Shown one piece after another: positions 8,774 to 17,047 of a stretch of DNA of 64,000 nt. The stretch comes from Palsa-504 sp963789225. GTDB lineage: Bacteria; Actinomycetota; Actinomycetes; Streptosporangiales; Streptosporangiaceae. Positions within the stretch are counted from its first letter, which is position 1, and every line of letters begins with the position of its first letter. A program made the position numbers and the translations under genes. The stretch is from the NCBI GenBank assembly GCA_963789225.1, contig CAWBKD010000046.1:558001-622000 (forward strand), read 5' to 3'. The notes under the pieces were generated by a model. It saw only the letters and a program-made list of their open reading frames with translations, did no database searches and had not been told where the DNA came from.

Positions 8774-9020
8774 GATGGAGGAGGTCATGGCGGCTACGAC
8801 GCTGCCGGCGCTGCTGCTCGGCGGCGACCCGGCCGGCCCGCCCGAGGAAAACTACGCGCGCTGGGCCGCGGCGCTCGCCCTGCCCGGAGTGCGCGGGTTC
8901 GTGATCGGCCGGGCCCTGCTCTACCCGCCCGACGGCGACGTGGGCGCCGCCGTGGACGCCGCGTATGCCCTGGTGCACGAGGCGGCGGTGCGCCCGCCGG
9001 ATCCCGTGGTGATCACGTGA
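8774..9020 (+). pseudogene. C-terminal remnant of a Cgl0158-type TIM-barrel aldolase-like protein
   Basis: The frame MEEVMAATTLPALLLGGDP through VRGFVIGRALLYPPDGDV matches the C-terminal third of the (beta/alpha)8 protein that usually lies between iolC and iolB in actinobacterial inositol loci. Only ~81 codons remain and the ATG at 8775 has no ribosome-binding site of its own. The TGA overlaps the iolB GTG, so the original operon spacing survives at this end. Together with the iolC stub this marks a deletion of very roughly 1.5 kb. Confidence 0.82.
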
Positions 9021-9877
9021 ACTGGCACTTCCCGGCCGGCAGCACGGCCGATGGGCCGGAGATCGTGCGCATCACGCCCGAGCGCGCGGGCTGGGGGTAC
9101 ACCGGGCTCCGCGTCCTTGAGCTGTCCGCAGGCCAGGTGCACGAGGGCAGCACCGGTCAGGACGAGATGGTCGTGCTGCCGCTGGCGGGGTCATGCGCCG
9201 TGGCCTGCGACGCCGGCGGCGCGGACCTGGCGGGCCGCCCGGACGTGTTCTCGGCCGTCACCGACTGCGCTTACGTGCCCATCCAGTGCGCGTTCTCGAT
9301 CAGCACCGAGGCCGGCGGCCGGTTCGCGCTGTGCTGCGCGCGGGCGCAGGGGCGGCTCCCGTTCCGCCACGTGCTGGCGGACCAGGTCCGGGTGGAGCTG
9401 CGCGGGGCGGGGCCCTGTTCGCGGCGGGTCAGTAACTTCGGCACCCCGGACGTGCTCGATGCCGACCGCCTGATTGCCTGCGAGGTGTTCACCCCGGCGG
9501 GTAACTGGTCGTCCTACCCGCCGCACAAACATGACACCGAACGACCAGGTGAATCCGTGCTCGAGGAGATCTACTACTTCGAGGTGGCGGACGGCCCCGC
9601 CGGTCCCGGCCTGGCCTACCAGCGCGTGTACGGGACACCGGACCGCCCGGCCGATGTCCTCACCGAGGTACGCACCGGCGACGTGGTGATCATCCCGCAC
9701 GGCTGGCACGGGCCCTCGATGGCGGTGCCGGGCTACGACCTGTACTACCTGAACGTGATGGCCGGACCCGGCCGGAGGCAATGGCTCATCTCCTATGATC
9801 CCGCGCACTCCTGGGTGCGGGAGCAATGGAAGGACCAAGAGGTCGATCCGCGGGTGTCGACTTGGAGATACGGCTGA
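9017..9877 (+). CDS. iolB: 5-deoxy-glucuronate isomerase
   Basis: 286-residue bicupin. It isomerises 5-deoxy-glucuronate to 5-dehydro-2-deoxy-gluconate, the substrate of the kinase that is broken here. Conserved IolB stretches are visible: MNWHFPAG at the start, NWSSYPPHKHD (metal His residues, near 163-173), EEIYYFEV and GDVVIIPHGWHG (near 218-230), and RQWLISYDP near the C-terminus. Length is typical. GTG overlaps the stop of the aldolase remnant and the stop overlaps the iolD start. Confidence 0.95.
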   Translation: MNWHFPAGSTADGPEIVRITPERAGWGYTGLRVLELSAGQVHEGSTGQDEMVVLPLAGSCAVACDAGGADLAGRPDVFSAVTDCAYVPIQCAFSISTEAGGRFALCCARAQGRLPFRHVLADQVRVELRGAGPCSRRVSNFGTPDVLDADRLIACEVFTPAGNWSSYPPHKHDTERPGESVLEEIYYFEVADGPAGPGLAYQRVYGTPDRPADVLTEVRTGDVVIIPHGWHGPSMAVPGYDLYYLNVMAGPGRRQWLISYDPAHSWVREQWKDQEVDPRVSTWRYG

Positions 9878-11751
9878 TGAGCACCACACGACTCACGGTC
9901 GGGCAGGCCGTGGTGCGCTTCCTGCCCGCACAGTACAGCGAGCGCGACGGGAGGCGGCACCGGCTGATCGAGGGATGCTTCGGCATCTTCGGGCACGGCA
10001 ACGTGGCCGGCCTCGGCCAGGGACTGCTCGAGGCCGAGCTCTCCCCCGGGCCTGGCCTGCGGTACTGGCAAGCGCGCAACGAGCAGGCCATGGTGCACGC
10101 GGCCGCGGCGTTCGCCAGGACCCGCAACCGGATGTCCACGCTGGCCTGCACGTCGTCGATCGGTCCCGGCGCGACGAACATGGTGACCGGGGCCGCGCTG
10201 GCCACGATCAACCGGCTGCCGGTGCTGTTGCTGCCCGGGGACGTGTTCGCCACCCGGGTGGCCGACCCCGTGCTGCAGCAGCTCGAGCAGCCCGCGGCCC
10301 AGGACATCAGCGTCAACGACGCATTCCGGCCGGTGTCCCGGTTCTTCGACCGGATCTGGCGGCCCGAGCAGCTGCCGTCGGCGCTGCTGGCGGCGATGCG
10401 GGTGCTGACCGACCCGGCCGAGACGGGGGCGGTGACCCTTGCGCTGCCGCAGGACGTGCAGGCGGAGGCGTACGAGTGGCCCGCCGATCTGTTCCGCGAG
10501 CGGATCTGGGCGGTCCCGCGGACGCCGCCGGATCCGGCGGCCGTCGCCCGGGCCGCCGAGGTGATCCGCTCGGCCCGGCGGCCGCTCATCGTGGCCGGCG
10601 GCGGGGTCATCTACTCCGAGGCCACCGCGGCGCTGCTTGTGTTCGCCGATGCCTTCGGCATCCCGGTCGCCCAGACCCAGGCCGGCAAGGGGACCATGCG
10701 CTCCGATGACCCGCTGTGCGCGGGCGCGATCGGCGCCACCGGGACTACGGCCGCCAACGAGCTAGCCGCGCAGGCCAACGTGGTCATCGGCATCGGAACC
10801 AGGTGGAGCGACTTCACCACGGCCTCCCGTACCGTCTTTGCCGACCCGGGGGTGCGGTTCGTCAACGTCAACGTAGCCGCGTTCGACGCGGCGAAACAGT
10901 CCGGCGTCGCGGTCGTGGGCGACGCGCGGGCCGCCCTCGACGCGCTGGCCGCCGCGCTCGCCGGGTGGTCGGCCGACCCGGTGTACCGAGCGCGGGCCGC
11001 GGAGCTCGCGGCGCGCTGGCAGGCGACGGTGGCGGCCGCCTACACCACCAGGCACCAGCCGCGGCCCGCGCAGGCGGAGGTCATCGGGGTCGTCAACGAG
11101 GTGTCCGGCGAGCGGGACGTCGTCTTGTGCGCGGCCGGATCGATGCCCGGTGACCTGCATAAGCTCTGGCGCACCCGCGACCCCGGCGGCTACCACGTGG
11201 AGTACGGCTACTCGTGCATGGGCTACGAGGTCGCCGGCGGGCTCGGGGCCAAGCTCGCCGCCCCGGACCGCGAGGTGTTCGTCATGGTGGGCGACGGCTC
11301 GTACCTGATGATGGCCACCGAGCTCGTCACCGCCGTGCAGGAAGGGGTCAAGCTCGTGGTGGTCTGCGTGGACAACCACGGGTTCGCCTCGATCGGGAAC
11401 CTGTCGGAGTCCGTGGGCTCGCAGCGGTTCGGCACCAGCTACCGGTTCCGCGGGCCTGACGGCCGGCTCGACGGGGACTACCTGCCGGTGGACCTGGCGG
11501 CCAACGCGGCCAGCCTCGGCGTGGCGGTGCGGCGGGCCGGGACGATCGAGGAGTTCCGGCAGGCGCTCATCGCGGCCCGCGCCGCGGACCGGACGACGCT
11601 CGTGTACATCGAGACCGACCCACTGCTGCCCGCGCCGTCCAGCCACGCGTGGTGGGACGTGCCGGTGGCCGAGGTGGCCGAGCTTGAGTCCACCCGGGAC
11701 GCCCGGGCCGCCTACGAGAAGGCCAAGGAGCGGCAGCGCCCGTACCTGTGA
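9877..11751 (+). CDS. iolD: 3D-(3,5/4)-trihydroxycyclohexane-1,2-dione hydrolase (ThDP-dependent)
   Basis: 624 residues with the thiamin-diphosphate enzyme layout: N-terminal PYR domain (EGCFGIFGHGNVAGLGQGL, FARTRNRM), central Rossmann-like domain (VAGGGVIYSEA near 245; GIGTRWSDF near 305), and C-terminal PP domain with the ThDP/Mg motif VGDGSYLMM (near 470) followed by DNHGF. It opens the ring of the diketo-inositol intermediate. I chose the ATG at 9877, which overlaps the iolB stop (TGATG) and has GGAG nearby. The longer frame from 9826 runs inside iolB. It is the last gene of the plus-strand iol run. Confidence 0.95.
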   Translation: MSTTRLTVGQAVVRFLPAQYSERDGRRHRLIEGCFGIFGHGNVAGLGQGLLEAELSPGPGLRYWQARNEQAMVHAAAAFARTRNRMSTLACTSSIGPGATNMVTGAALATINRLPVLLLPGDVFATRVADPVLQQLEQPAAQDISVNDAFRPVSRFFDRIWRPEQLPSALLAAMRVLTDPAETGAVTLALPQDVQAEAYEWPADLFRERIWAVPRTPPDPAAVARAAEVIRSARRPLIVAGGGVIYSEATAALLVFADAFGIPVAQTQAGKGTMRSDDPLCAGAIGATGTTAANELAAQANVVIGIGTRWSDFTTASRTVFADPGVRFVNVNVAAFDAAKQSGVAVVGDARAALDALAAALAGWSADPVYRARAAELAARWQATVAAAYTTRHQPRPAQAEVIGVVNEVSGERDVVLCAAGSMPGDLHKLWRTRDPGGYHVEYGYSCMGYEVAGGLGAKLAAPDREVFVMVGDGSYLMMATELVTAVQEGVKLVVVCVDNHGFASIGNLSESVGSQRFGTSYRFRGPDGRLDGDYLPVDLAANAASLGVAVRRAGTIEEFRQALIAARAADRTTLVYIETDPLLPAPSSHAWWDVPVAEVAELESTRDARAAYEKAKERQRPYL

Positions 11752-11757
11752 CGCGCG

Positions 11758-12750
11758 CTACCGGGGTGCGTCGCCCATGCGGTACTGGTGCGTGCGATCA
11801 TCCAGCCGCTGCTTGAGGTCGTCGTCGAGGACGAGTTCGGCCGCGGCCAGGCTGGCGTCCAGCTGGTCGGGCCTGCTGGCTCCGATGATCGGCGCGGTGA
11901 CGGCCCGGTTCGCCAGCACCCAGGCGACCGCGAGGGTGACCAGGTTCACCCCGGCCTGCTCGGCTAGCTCGCGGAGTTCCTCTACCGTGTCGAACTCGCG
12001 GTCGTGCCAGTAGCGGTCCTGGTACATTCCCCCGGCGGTGCCAAGGGTGAATCGGGTCCCGTCGCCAGGCGGTGCGGATCGCGCGTGCTTGCCCGACAGC
12101 AGGCCGCCCGCGATCGGGTTGTACGGAATGACGCCGACGCCATCCTCGAGGCAGAACGGGAGCATTTCCCTTTCGATCTCGCGGAAGAGGAGGTTGTAGC
12201 GGGGCTGGACGGAGTCGAACCGGGCCAGCCGCAGCGTCTCGCTGCGCCCGATGGCCCGGACAAGCTGGTAGGTCAGGAAGTTCGAGCAGCCGGTGTACCG
12301 GACCTTTCCGGCGTGGACGAGGTCATCGAGGGCGCCGAGGGTCTCGTCGATCGGCGTTTCTCGGTCATATCCGTGCAGCTGATACAGGTCGATGTAATCG
12401 GTCTGCAGTCGCCTCAGCGAGGCATCGACGGCGGTCATGATGTGCTTGCGGGAGTTGCCCATGTCGAACGGCGCCGGGCCGGTCGGGGCGAAGCACTTGG
12501 TGGCCACGATGAACCGGTCCCGCTTGCCCCGCAGCCAGCGCCCGAGTATCTCCTCGGTGATCCCGCGGGTACTCAGGTCCCCGCCCAGTGGGTACGCGTC
12601 CGACGTGTCGATGAAGTCGATGCCGCCCTCGGCGGCCCGGTCGAGGATGGCGCCTGCGGTGCTCTCGTCGCTTTGGAGCCCGAAGGTCATCGTCCCCAGG
12701 CACAGCCTGGAGACCTGCAGGCCGGTCCGGCCGAGTCTGGCGTGTTCCAT
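11758..12750 (-). CDS. aldo/keto reductase
   Basis: 330-residue NADPH-dependent AKR barrel. The catalytic tetrad regions are visible: FIDTSDAYPLGG (Asp/Tyr, near residues 51-62), IVATKCF (Lys, near 85) and LYQLHGYD (His, near 130). VIPYNPIAGGLLSGKH is the cofactor-loop region. The GntR gene of the inositol locus lies 25 bases upstream on the same strand and almost certainly shares its transcript. A role like IolS in inositol or related polyol metabolism is inferred from position only. Confidence 0.9.
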   Translation of the reverse strand: MEHARLGRTGLQVSRLCLGTMTFGLQSDESTAGAILDRAAEGGIDFIDTSDAYPLGGDLSTRGITEEILGRWLRGKRDRFIVATKCFAPTGPAPFDMGNSRKHIMTAVDASLRRLQTDYIDLYQLHGYDRETPIDETLGALDDLVHAGKVRYTGCSNFLTYQLVRAIGRSETLRLARFDSVQPRYNLLFREIEREMLPFCLEDGVGVIPYNPIAGGLLSGKHARSAPPGDGTRFTLGTAGGMYQDRYWHDREFDTVEELRELAEQAGVNLVTLAVAWVLANRAVTAPIIGASRPDQLDASLAAAELVLDDDLKQRLDDRTHQYRMGDAPR

Positions 12751-12775
12751 GACGGCACGGTAGCAACGGGGAGAG

Positions 12776-13510
12776 CTACTGCGAGACCAGGGTCATCGTG
12801 AAGGAGTAGCGGTCGGCGAGGTAGGCGTGGCTGCCGTGTTCCACGGGCTTGCCCTCGTGGTCGAACGTCGTCCTGGTCATGGTGAGGACGGTGGCGGTGC
12901 GGGGGGCCTGCAGCACGTTCGCCTCGTGCGCGGTGGCCCGCCGGGCGCCGATCACCTGCTCGCCGGCCTGCAGCCGGATGCCCTGGCTCCGTAGCAGCTC
13001 ATACAATCCGGACTTTTCCAGCGTGTCCTCCGGCCGGCCCTTAAGCAGCCCGGCGGGCAGGTAATTGTGCATCAGCGCCAGCGGGGTCCCATCGGCCAGC
13101 CGCAGCCGCTGCACCGACAGCACCGGGGCCCCGGACGGCAGCGAGAGGACCGCGGCGATCTCGTCGTCGGCCTCGATCTCCCGGGCGAAAAGGACGGTGG
13201 TGGCCGGGTGGCGATGGCTGGCCGACAGGTCGTCGTACAGGCTGGTCAGCGCCACGGACCGGAGGATACGCGGCGCCACGACCACCGTGCCGAGACCGCG
13301 GCGGCGGACCACCAGACCCTGCTCGACCAGGCGCTGCACCGCCTGCCGCACGGTGGGCCGGCTCACGCCCAGGCGTTCGGTCAGGTCAAGCTCGTTGTCC
13401 AGCCGCTCACCCGGCTTGATCGTGCCGTCCTCGATCGCCCGCTTGAGGTTCTCGGCGATCTGGAAGTACAGCGGTATCGGGCTGCTGCGGTCGAGTGGTC
13501 GCTCGGTCAC
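12776..13510 (-). CDS. GntR-family (HutC/UTRA) regulator of the inositol locus
   Basis: 244 residues. The N-terminal winged helix includes PLYFQIAENLKRAIEDG, GERLDNELDLTERLGVSRPT and RRRGLGTVV. The C-terminal UTRA effector domain includes APVLSVQRLRLADGTPLALM, LLRSQGI and a final RTTFDHEGKPVEHGSHAYLA. I chose GTG at 13510 because GGAGGAG lies just upstream; the frame extends to 13558 without a better signal. It is first in a two-gene unit with the aldo/keto reductase. Its upstream region shares blocks with the control region of iolG, so autoregulation and control of iolGEBD is the simplest reading. The inducer is probably an inositol intermediate (inferred). Confidence 0.9.
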   Translation of the reverse strand: MTERPLDRSSPIPLYFQIAENLKRAIEDGTIKPGERLDNELDLTERLGVSRPTVRQAVQRLVEQGLVVRRRGLGTVVVAPRILRSVALTSLYDDLSASHRHPATTVLFAREIEADDEIAAVLSLPSGAPVLSVQRLRLADGTPLALMHNYLPAGLLKGRPEDTLEKSGLYELLRSQGIRLQAGEQVIGARRATAHEANVLQAPRTATVLTMTRTTFDHEGKPVEHGSHAYLADRYSFTMTLVSQ

Positions 13511-13590
13511 CGGGGCTCCTCCCGGGCAGGCGGGCCCACCGGGGATTTCCGGGGCCACGTCGATGCCAGGAGTATAGGCAGGTCTCGGTT

Positions 13591-13639
13591 GAGTTTATAT
13601 TGTCCTGACCTTCTTACATGCTATCGGCATGACATTAGG
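13591..13639. promoter_or_regulatory. control region of the GntR-aldo/keto reductase unit, matching the iolG operator
   Basis: GAGTTTATATTGTC at 13591-13604 differs at one base from the block at 6703-6716, and GACATTAGG at 13631-13639 resembles TGTCATTAGGAC at 6734-6745. The intact double palindrome of the iolG side is not fully kept here. Distance to the GTG at 13510 is about 80 bases. Confidence 0.55.
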
Positions 13640-13951
13640 TGCGGGTTGGTTTCCTGGCACCTATAGGCAAAGGTGAGGGCGCTGGCCGACCGGGTTCGCT
13701 TCCCGCTGCAGCGTCTGTGACCGCCCCGGGGACGGATCCGGGGACGGCTGCCACAACGGCTCGCGAACCCGGCCGGCGTCCGGGCGACGAACTCCCTCGC
13801 CGGTTCAACGACCGACGGTCCGAACAAGTTCAACCAATTGACGCCGGACGGCAACCTGGAATCAGGCTCTGAGCAAGCCGGGGATAAGCCCGAAACGGGC
13901 TCGACGTCAGCCGAGTCTTGGCTGGAAGCGGAGCCGGCGGCGCCTGGCCGA
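13640..13951. other. intergenic region with no convincing gene
   Basis: Open frames exist on both strands (for example 13639-13872 on plus), but none has a ribosome-binding site and a recognisable product together. Composition is ordinary. It may hold remnants of the same rearrangement that damaged the neighbouring GntR gene. Confidence 0.5.
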
Positions 13952-14134
13952 TCAGCCCTCCCACTTCGAGTCGTCCCGGTGGAAGAAGTGGGCGTCCTCC
14001 TCCACCCGGGCGACGTCCGCGGCCGCATCCTGCTCGACCTTCGCGAGCTTGGGGTCCTCGTAGTTGTAGCGGATCAAGCTGTGCCTCGGCTTCGGCCTCG
14101 CGGGCTTGCGGCGGAGCCAAGAGAAGATGCCCAT
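13952..14134 (-). CDS. small charged hypothetical protein, 60 residues
   Basis: ATG with AGGAGGT seven bases upstream, one of the best ribosome-binding sites in the window. The product begins MGIFSWLRRKPARPKPRH and ends in an acidic/His-rich helix (VEQDAAADVARVEEDAHFFHRDD). The N-terminal part is strongly basic and could touch membrane or nucleic acid; the C-terminal part looks helical. There is no Cys and no membrane segment. I recognise no family. It lies directly downstream of the collapsed GntR gene. Confidence 0.7.
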   Translation of the reverse strand: MGIFSWLRRKPARPKPRHSLIRYNYEDPKLAKVEQDAAADVARVEEDAHFFHRDDSKWEG

Positions 14135-14148
14135 AACCGACCTCCTGG

Positions 14149-14362
14149 TCAGTGTGGAATGGCGGAGGGCCTAGGAAGGCTGGTGGTGAACGCGTACCGG
14201 GACGCCCGGTACAGGTGCCTGGCGAGCTCGACCGGACGGCCGGACTGGTCGTAGGCGGTGCGCTCCACGGTCAGCAGCGCCGTCTAACTGGAAGTACAGC
14301 GGCACCGGACTGGTCCGATCGATCGTGATCGGGCCGGCCGTGCTGGCGGCGCGCTCAGGCAT
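14149..14362 (-). pseudogene. GntR/UTRA regulator with a large internal deletion
   Basis: ATG at 14362 begins MPERAASTAGPITIDRTSPV followed by PLYFQL, the start of a UTRA-type GntR protein. At about 14287 the sequence jumps, in another frame, to the end of such a protein (TVERTAYDQSGRPVELARHLY, then RASRYAFTTSLP) with a stop at 14149-14151. Most of the winged helix and effector domain, ~180 codons, is missing. Both ends resemble the intact regulator at 12776-13510, so it was probably a paralogue. Confidence 0.8.
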
Positions 14363-14562
14363 CGTCCCCCGCCGGTCATGAGGGTCTTTGTGTGGACATT
14401 GTATCAAGCGCAGCGTTAGCCCGGTGGTTGCTGTGCGAGACCGGGCCGACACGCCGGGACGGCAGGATGCGAGCTTTGCCAGGTCACGACCCGTAGAGTC
14501 GGGGCGAAGCCGGATGATCAACGTCTGCCGCCTTGGGTGCGGAATGCGGAAGGGAGCCACCG

Positions 14563-15489
14563 ATGAGGTTCGCGCACGTGCGGGTCTTCCTTGCGGCCGG
14601 GGTGACGGCGCTCACCGCGGCCGCGACCATGCTGGCCGCGCCCGCCGCCGCGGGAGCCGCGGTGCTCCGGCCGCCGGCGGCGGCCCTCCACGCGGTGGCG
14701 AGCGGCAAGAAGACACCCGGCGACCTCTACTACGTCGCGGGCGGGTACATCGTGCGGGTGCCGGTCAGCGGCGGAGCGGCGAAACGCGTCGTGCATGTCG
14801 GCGACGTGAGCGTCAGCGGGATCGCGATCGCGGACAACCGGCTCTACTGGGTGACGCTCACCGGCGCGAACGACGCGATCAGCTGGGTCGCCCTGAAGGG
14901 CACGCCGCACGCTCACATGCTGGTCGGCCGCCTGGACTTCCCGGTCGGGCTCGTCGCCGCGGACGGCTGGCTCTACTGGGCCGACGAGAACGCGATCGGC
15001 CGGGTCCGCCCCAACGGCACGAAGCTCAGCCGGCAGTTCATCAAGCTGCCGCAGGAAACCGGAGGCGGCGTCGCCAACGGGCTGGCGACCAACGGTCACT
15101 ACCTGTTCTTCAGCCGGTGCCAAGACAGCGAGATCGGCCGGGCTAACTTCGGCGGCGGCGGCGTGGCGTACATCAAGCTCCCCAAGAGTTCCTGCCCGCA
15201 GGGGCTGGCGATCGGCGGTAGCGAGCTGTACTGGGCTGAGATCGGCGGCCACATCGGCCGGGCGACGGTCGAGGGCACGCACATCGCCAGCAACTGGCTC
15301 AACATCCGCACCCAGGATGGCCCGTTCAACCTGGCCGCGGACGACGACGACCTCTACTGGGACTGGGGCGGCGTGGCCGGCAGCCCCATCCACGTCGGCC
15401 GCGCGCACGTCAGTGGGCGCGGATTCGAAAGCAGCATCTTCATCGGCCAGGGCGCCTTCCTGCTCACCTCCCCCGGCGCCAACGCGTGA
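14563..15489 (+). CDS. secreted beta-propeller-like protein
   Basis: 308 residues from the ATG at 14563 (GAAGGGAG upstream). It has a Sec signal peptide with basic RFAHVR and a long Ala-rich core ending around AAAGAA (residues 1-35). The mature part repeats DLYYV, RLYWVTL, WLYWADENAIGRV, LYWAEIGGHIGRA and DLYWDWGG at roughly 40-45 residue spacing. This is the YWTD-like pattern of six-bladed propellers. No catalytic residues are evident, and an extracellular binding role is inferred. No operon partner. Confidence 0.8.
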   Translation: MRFAHVRVFLAAGVTALTAAATMLAAPAAAGAAVLRPPAAALHAVASGKKTPGDLYYVAGGYIVRVPVSGGAAKRVVHVGDVSVSGIAIADNRLYWVTLTGANDAISWVALKGTPHAHMLVGRLDFPVGLVAADGWLYWADENAIGRVRPNGTKLSRQFIKLPQETGGGVANGLATNGHYLFFSRCQDSEIGRANFGGGGVAYIKLPKSSCPQGLAIGGSELYWAEIGGHIGRATVEGTHIASNWLNIRTQDGPFNLAADDDDLYWDWGGVAGSPIHVGRAHVSGRGFESSIFIGQGAFLLTSPGANA

Positions 15490-15570
15490 GAGCAGGGTCG
15501 GCCAGATTACTGGGCCGACGCTGGCCGCCTCCCCATGCGCACCACCCGGCCGCCCGGCCGGGCATCCGGT

Positions 15571-16881
15571 TCATCGGATCGTACGCGTCACTGCGCCGCA
15601 GGGTCGGCCACCCTGGCCAGGAAGAGCGGTTCCCCGGTCCGCGCTGTCGGTCACCAGCATCAGGTAGGGCCGGTCGAAGGTGACCGGCTGCGGCCCCAGA
15701 TACGCGGCGCCCGGCTCCACCCCGACCGCGGTCGCGGCGCTGGCCGTCGTGCCCTGCTCGGCGACCCGCAGGGTATCCGCCTGCTGGACCAGGCCGATGC
15801 AGCACGCCTGCGGGGACAGCCCGGTGAAGTCGGCAGAGGGGGTGAACGCGACGCCCATGCCGAGCCCGGTCAGCAGGGATTTCATGCTGACGTTGACCTT
15901 GAGGTCGACCTTCGGCAGCGCGATGCTTCGGCCCGACACACCCGGCGAGCCGACCGCCAGGGCGGCGGTGATGCGACCGAGGGCCGCCGCGCCGGGCATC
16001 GTGCACGCGGCGGCGCCCGCGGGCGGGAGCAGCGCGACCATGGCCAGCTTGCCGCCGCGGTACGGGAGCCAGACCGCGGTCCAGCCGCCCGCGGTGAGCG
16101 CGCTGTACGGGCCACCGTTCATGAACTGGGCGGTGACCGGCCGGCCGGCGGCCGTGGTGAACTGGCCCGGGTTAGTCTCGTCGGCCGCAAACGGCGCGGC
16201 CCACGAAGCCTGCAGGTACAGCGCGTCCGTCAGCACCCAGCCGATGTTGTTCAGCGAGCCGGGGGCCAGCAACTGCGGGATCTGCCCGCGGGTGGCGGCC
16301 GCGACGGCCCGGTCGATCTCGGCGACGGCCTGGTCGGGTCTGCTCAGCAGCGGTGCCTGCGCCACGCCCGCGTCGTAGCCCGTCGCCACGGCGTTCAGGT
16401 AACTGGACAGGGTTTTCAGCGTCGGGTCGGCCCACACCTGATCGCTGGCGTCCACCGTGACCCCCGGGCCATCCAGGCCGCGCAGCGCCGCCGACCGCGC
16501 CTGCAACCCGGCCTCAAGCAGCTGCCCGCCCGCGGCGGGCAGGTGCAACGCCGTCGCCATGGCCTGGGCCGTGCTGCCGCGCGCCCCGAGGTACGCCATG
16601 CCGAGCCCGCTGGCCAGGCTGGTCGGCGACAGCACCAGGTTGGACCGCGGATCCGACCGGCACCAGGCGCCCAGCAGGTCAAGCCCGAACGCCGTATCGG
16701 CCGCGCCGTAGGGACGCGGGTCCGCCAGGGGCTCCCTGATGGCCACGCCGTGGGCGATGACAGGCGGCGGAGGCGGCGGCGCGGCCGACCCGCATCCCGC
16801 CATGGCCAGCGCCGCGGCGGCCAGCCCGGCGGCAGCGCGCAATTGGTTCTTTATGCCGATCAGATTCTTCTTCATGCGCAT
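15571..16881 (-). CDS. serpin-family lipoprotein with a frameshifted C-terminus
   Basis: 436 residues. The signal ends in the lipobox LAMAGC (Cys near residue 30) followed by a Pro stretch, so it is predicted to be membrane-anchored outside the cell. Serpin landmarks include NLVLSPTSLASGLGMAYLGA, the shutter region, and the reactive-loop hinge EQGTTASAATAVGV (near 380). The final strand is broken. After FDRPYLMLVTDSAD the frame runs into GTALPGQGGR, while the next frame reads GEPLFLARVADPAAQ and a stop at 15588, the normal serpin ending. One extra G near 15640 accounts for it. Either the gene is inactivated or the base is a sequencing error. Confidence 0.8.
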   Translation of the reverse strand: MRMKKNLIGIKNQLRAAAGLAAAALAMAGCGSAAPPPPPPVIAHGVAIREPLADPRPYGAADTAFGLDLLGAWCRSDPRSNLVLSPTSLASGLGMAYLGARGSTAQAMATALHLPAAGGQLLEAGLQARSAALRGLDGPGVTVDASDQVWADPTLKTLSSYLNAVATGYDAGVAQAPLLSRPDQAVAEIDRAVAAATRGQIPQLLAPGSLNNIGWVLTDALYLQASWAAPFAADETNPGQFTTAAGRPVTAQFMNGGPYSALTAGGWTAVWLPYRGGKLAMVALLPPAGAAACTMPGAAALGRITAALAVGSPGVSGRSIALPKVDLKVNVSMKSLLTGLGMGVAFTPSADFTGLSPQACCIGLVQQADTLRVAEQGTTASAATAVGVEPGAAYLGPQPVTFDRPYLMLVTDSADRGTALPGQGGRPCGAVTRTIR

Positions 16882-17018
16882 GGGACGGAGCGCGGTGCGG
16901 TCCCGGTTTCACGCGCACGGTAACGTTCCGGCCACGCGATCGCGGCAGGCCTCGCAGTTCCCGGCCACACGACGGTCAAGGGGTAACGCACCGGGCCGGT
17001 GAGCGTGTCGCTGGCGCG

Positions 17019-17042
17019 CACCAACGCTCGTTCGGGATAACT
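17019..17042 (+). repeat. dispersed CGTTCGG repeat, copy 1
   Basis: GCACCAACGCTCGTTCGGGA followed by TAAC, directly before the start of the DUF2236 gene. Matches the repeat at 32684, 53495, 53751 and 59124. Confidence 0.65.
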
Positions 17043-17047
17043 GGATA

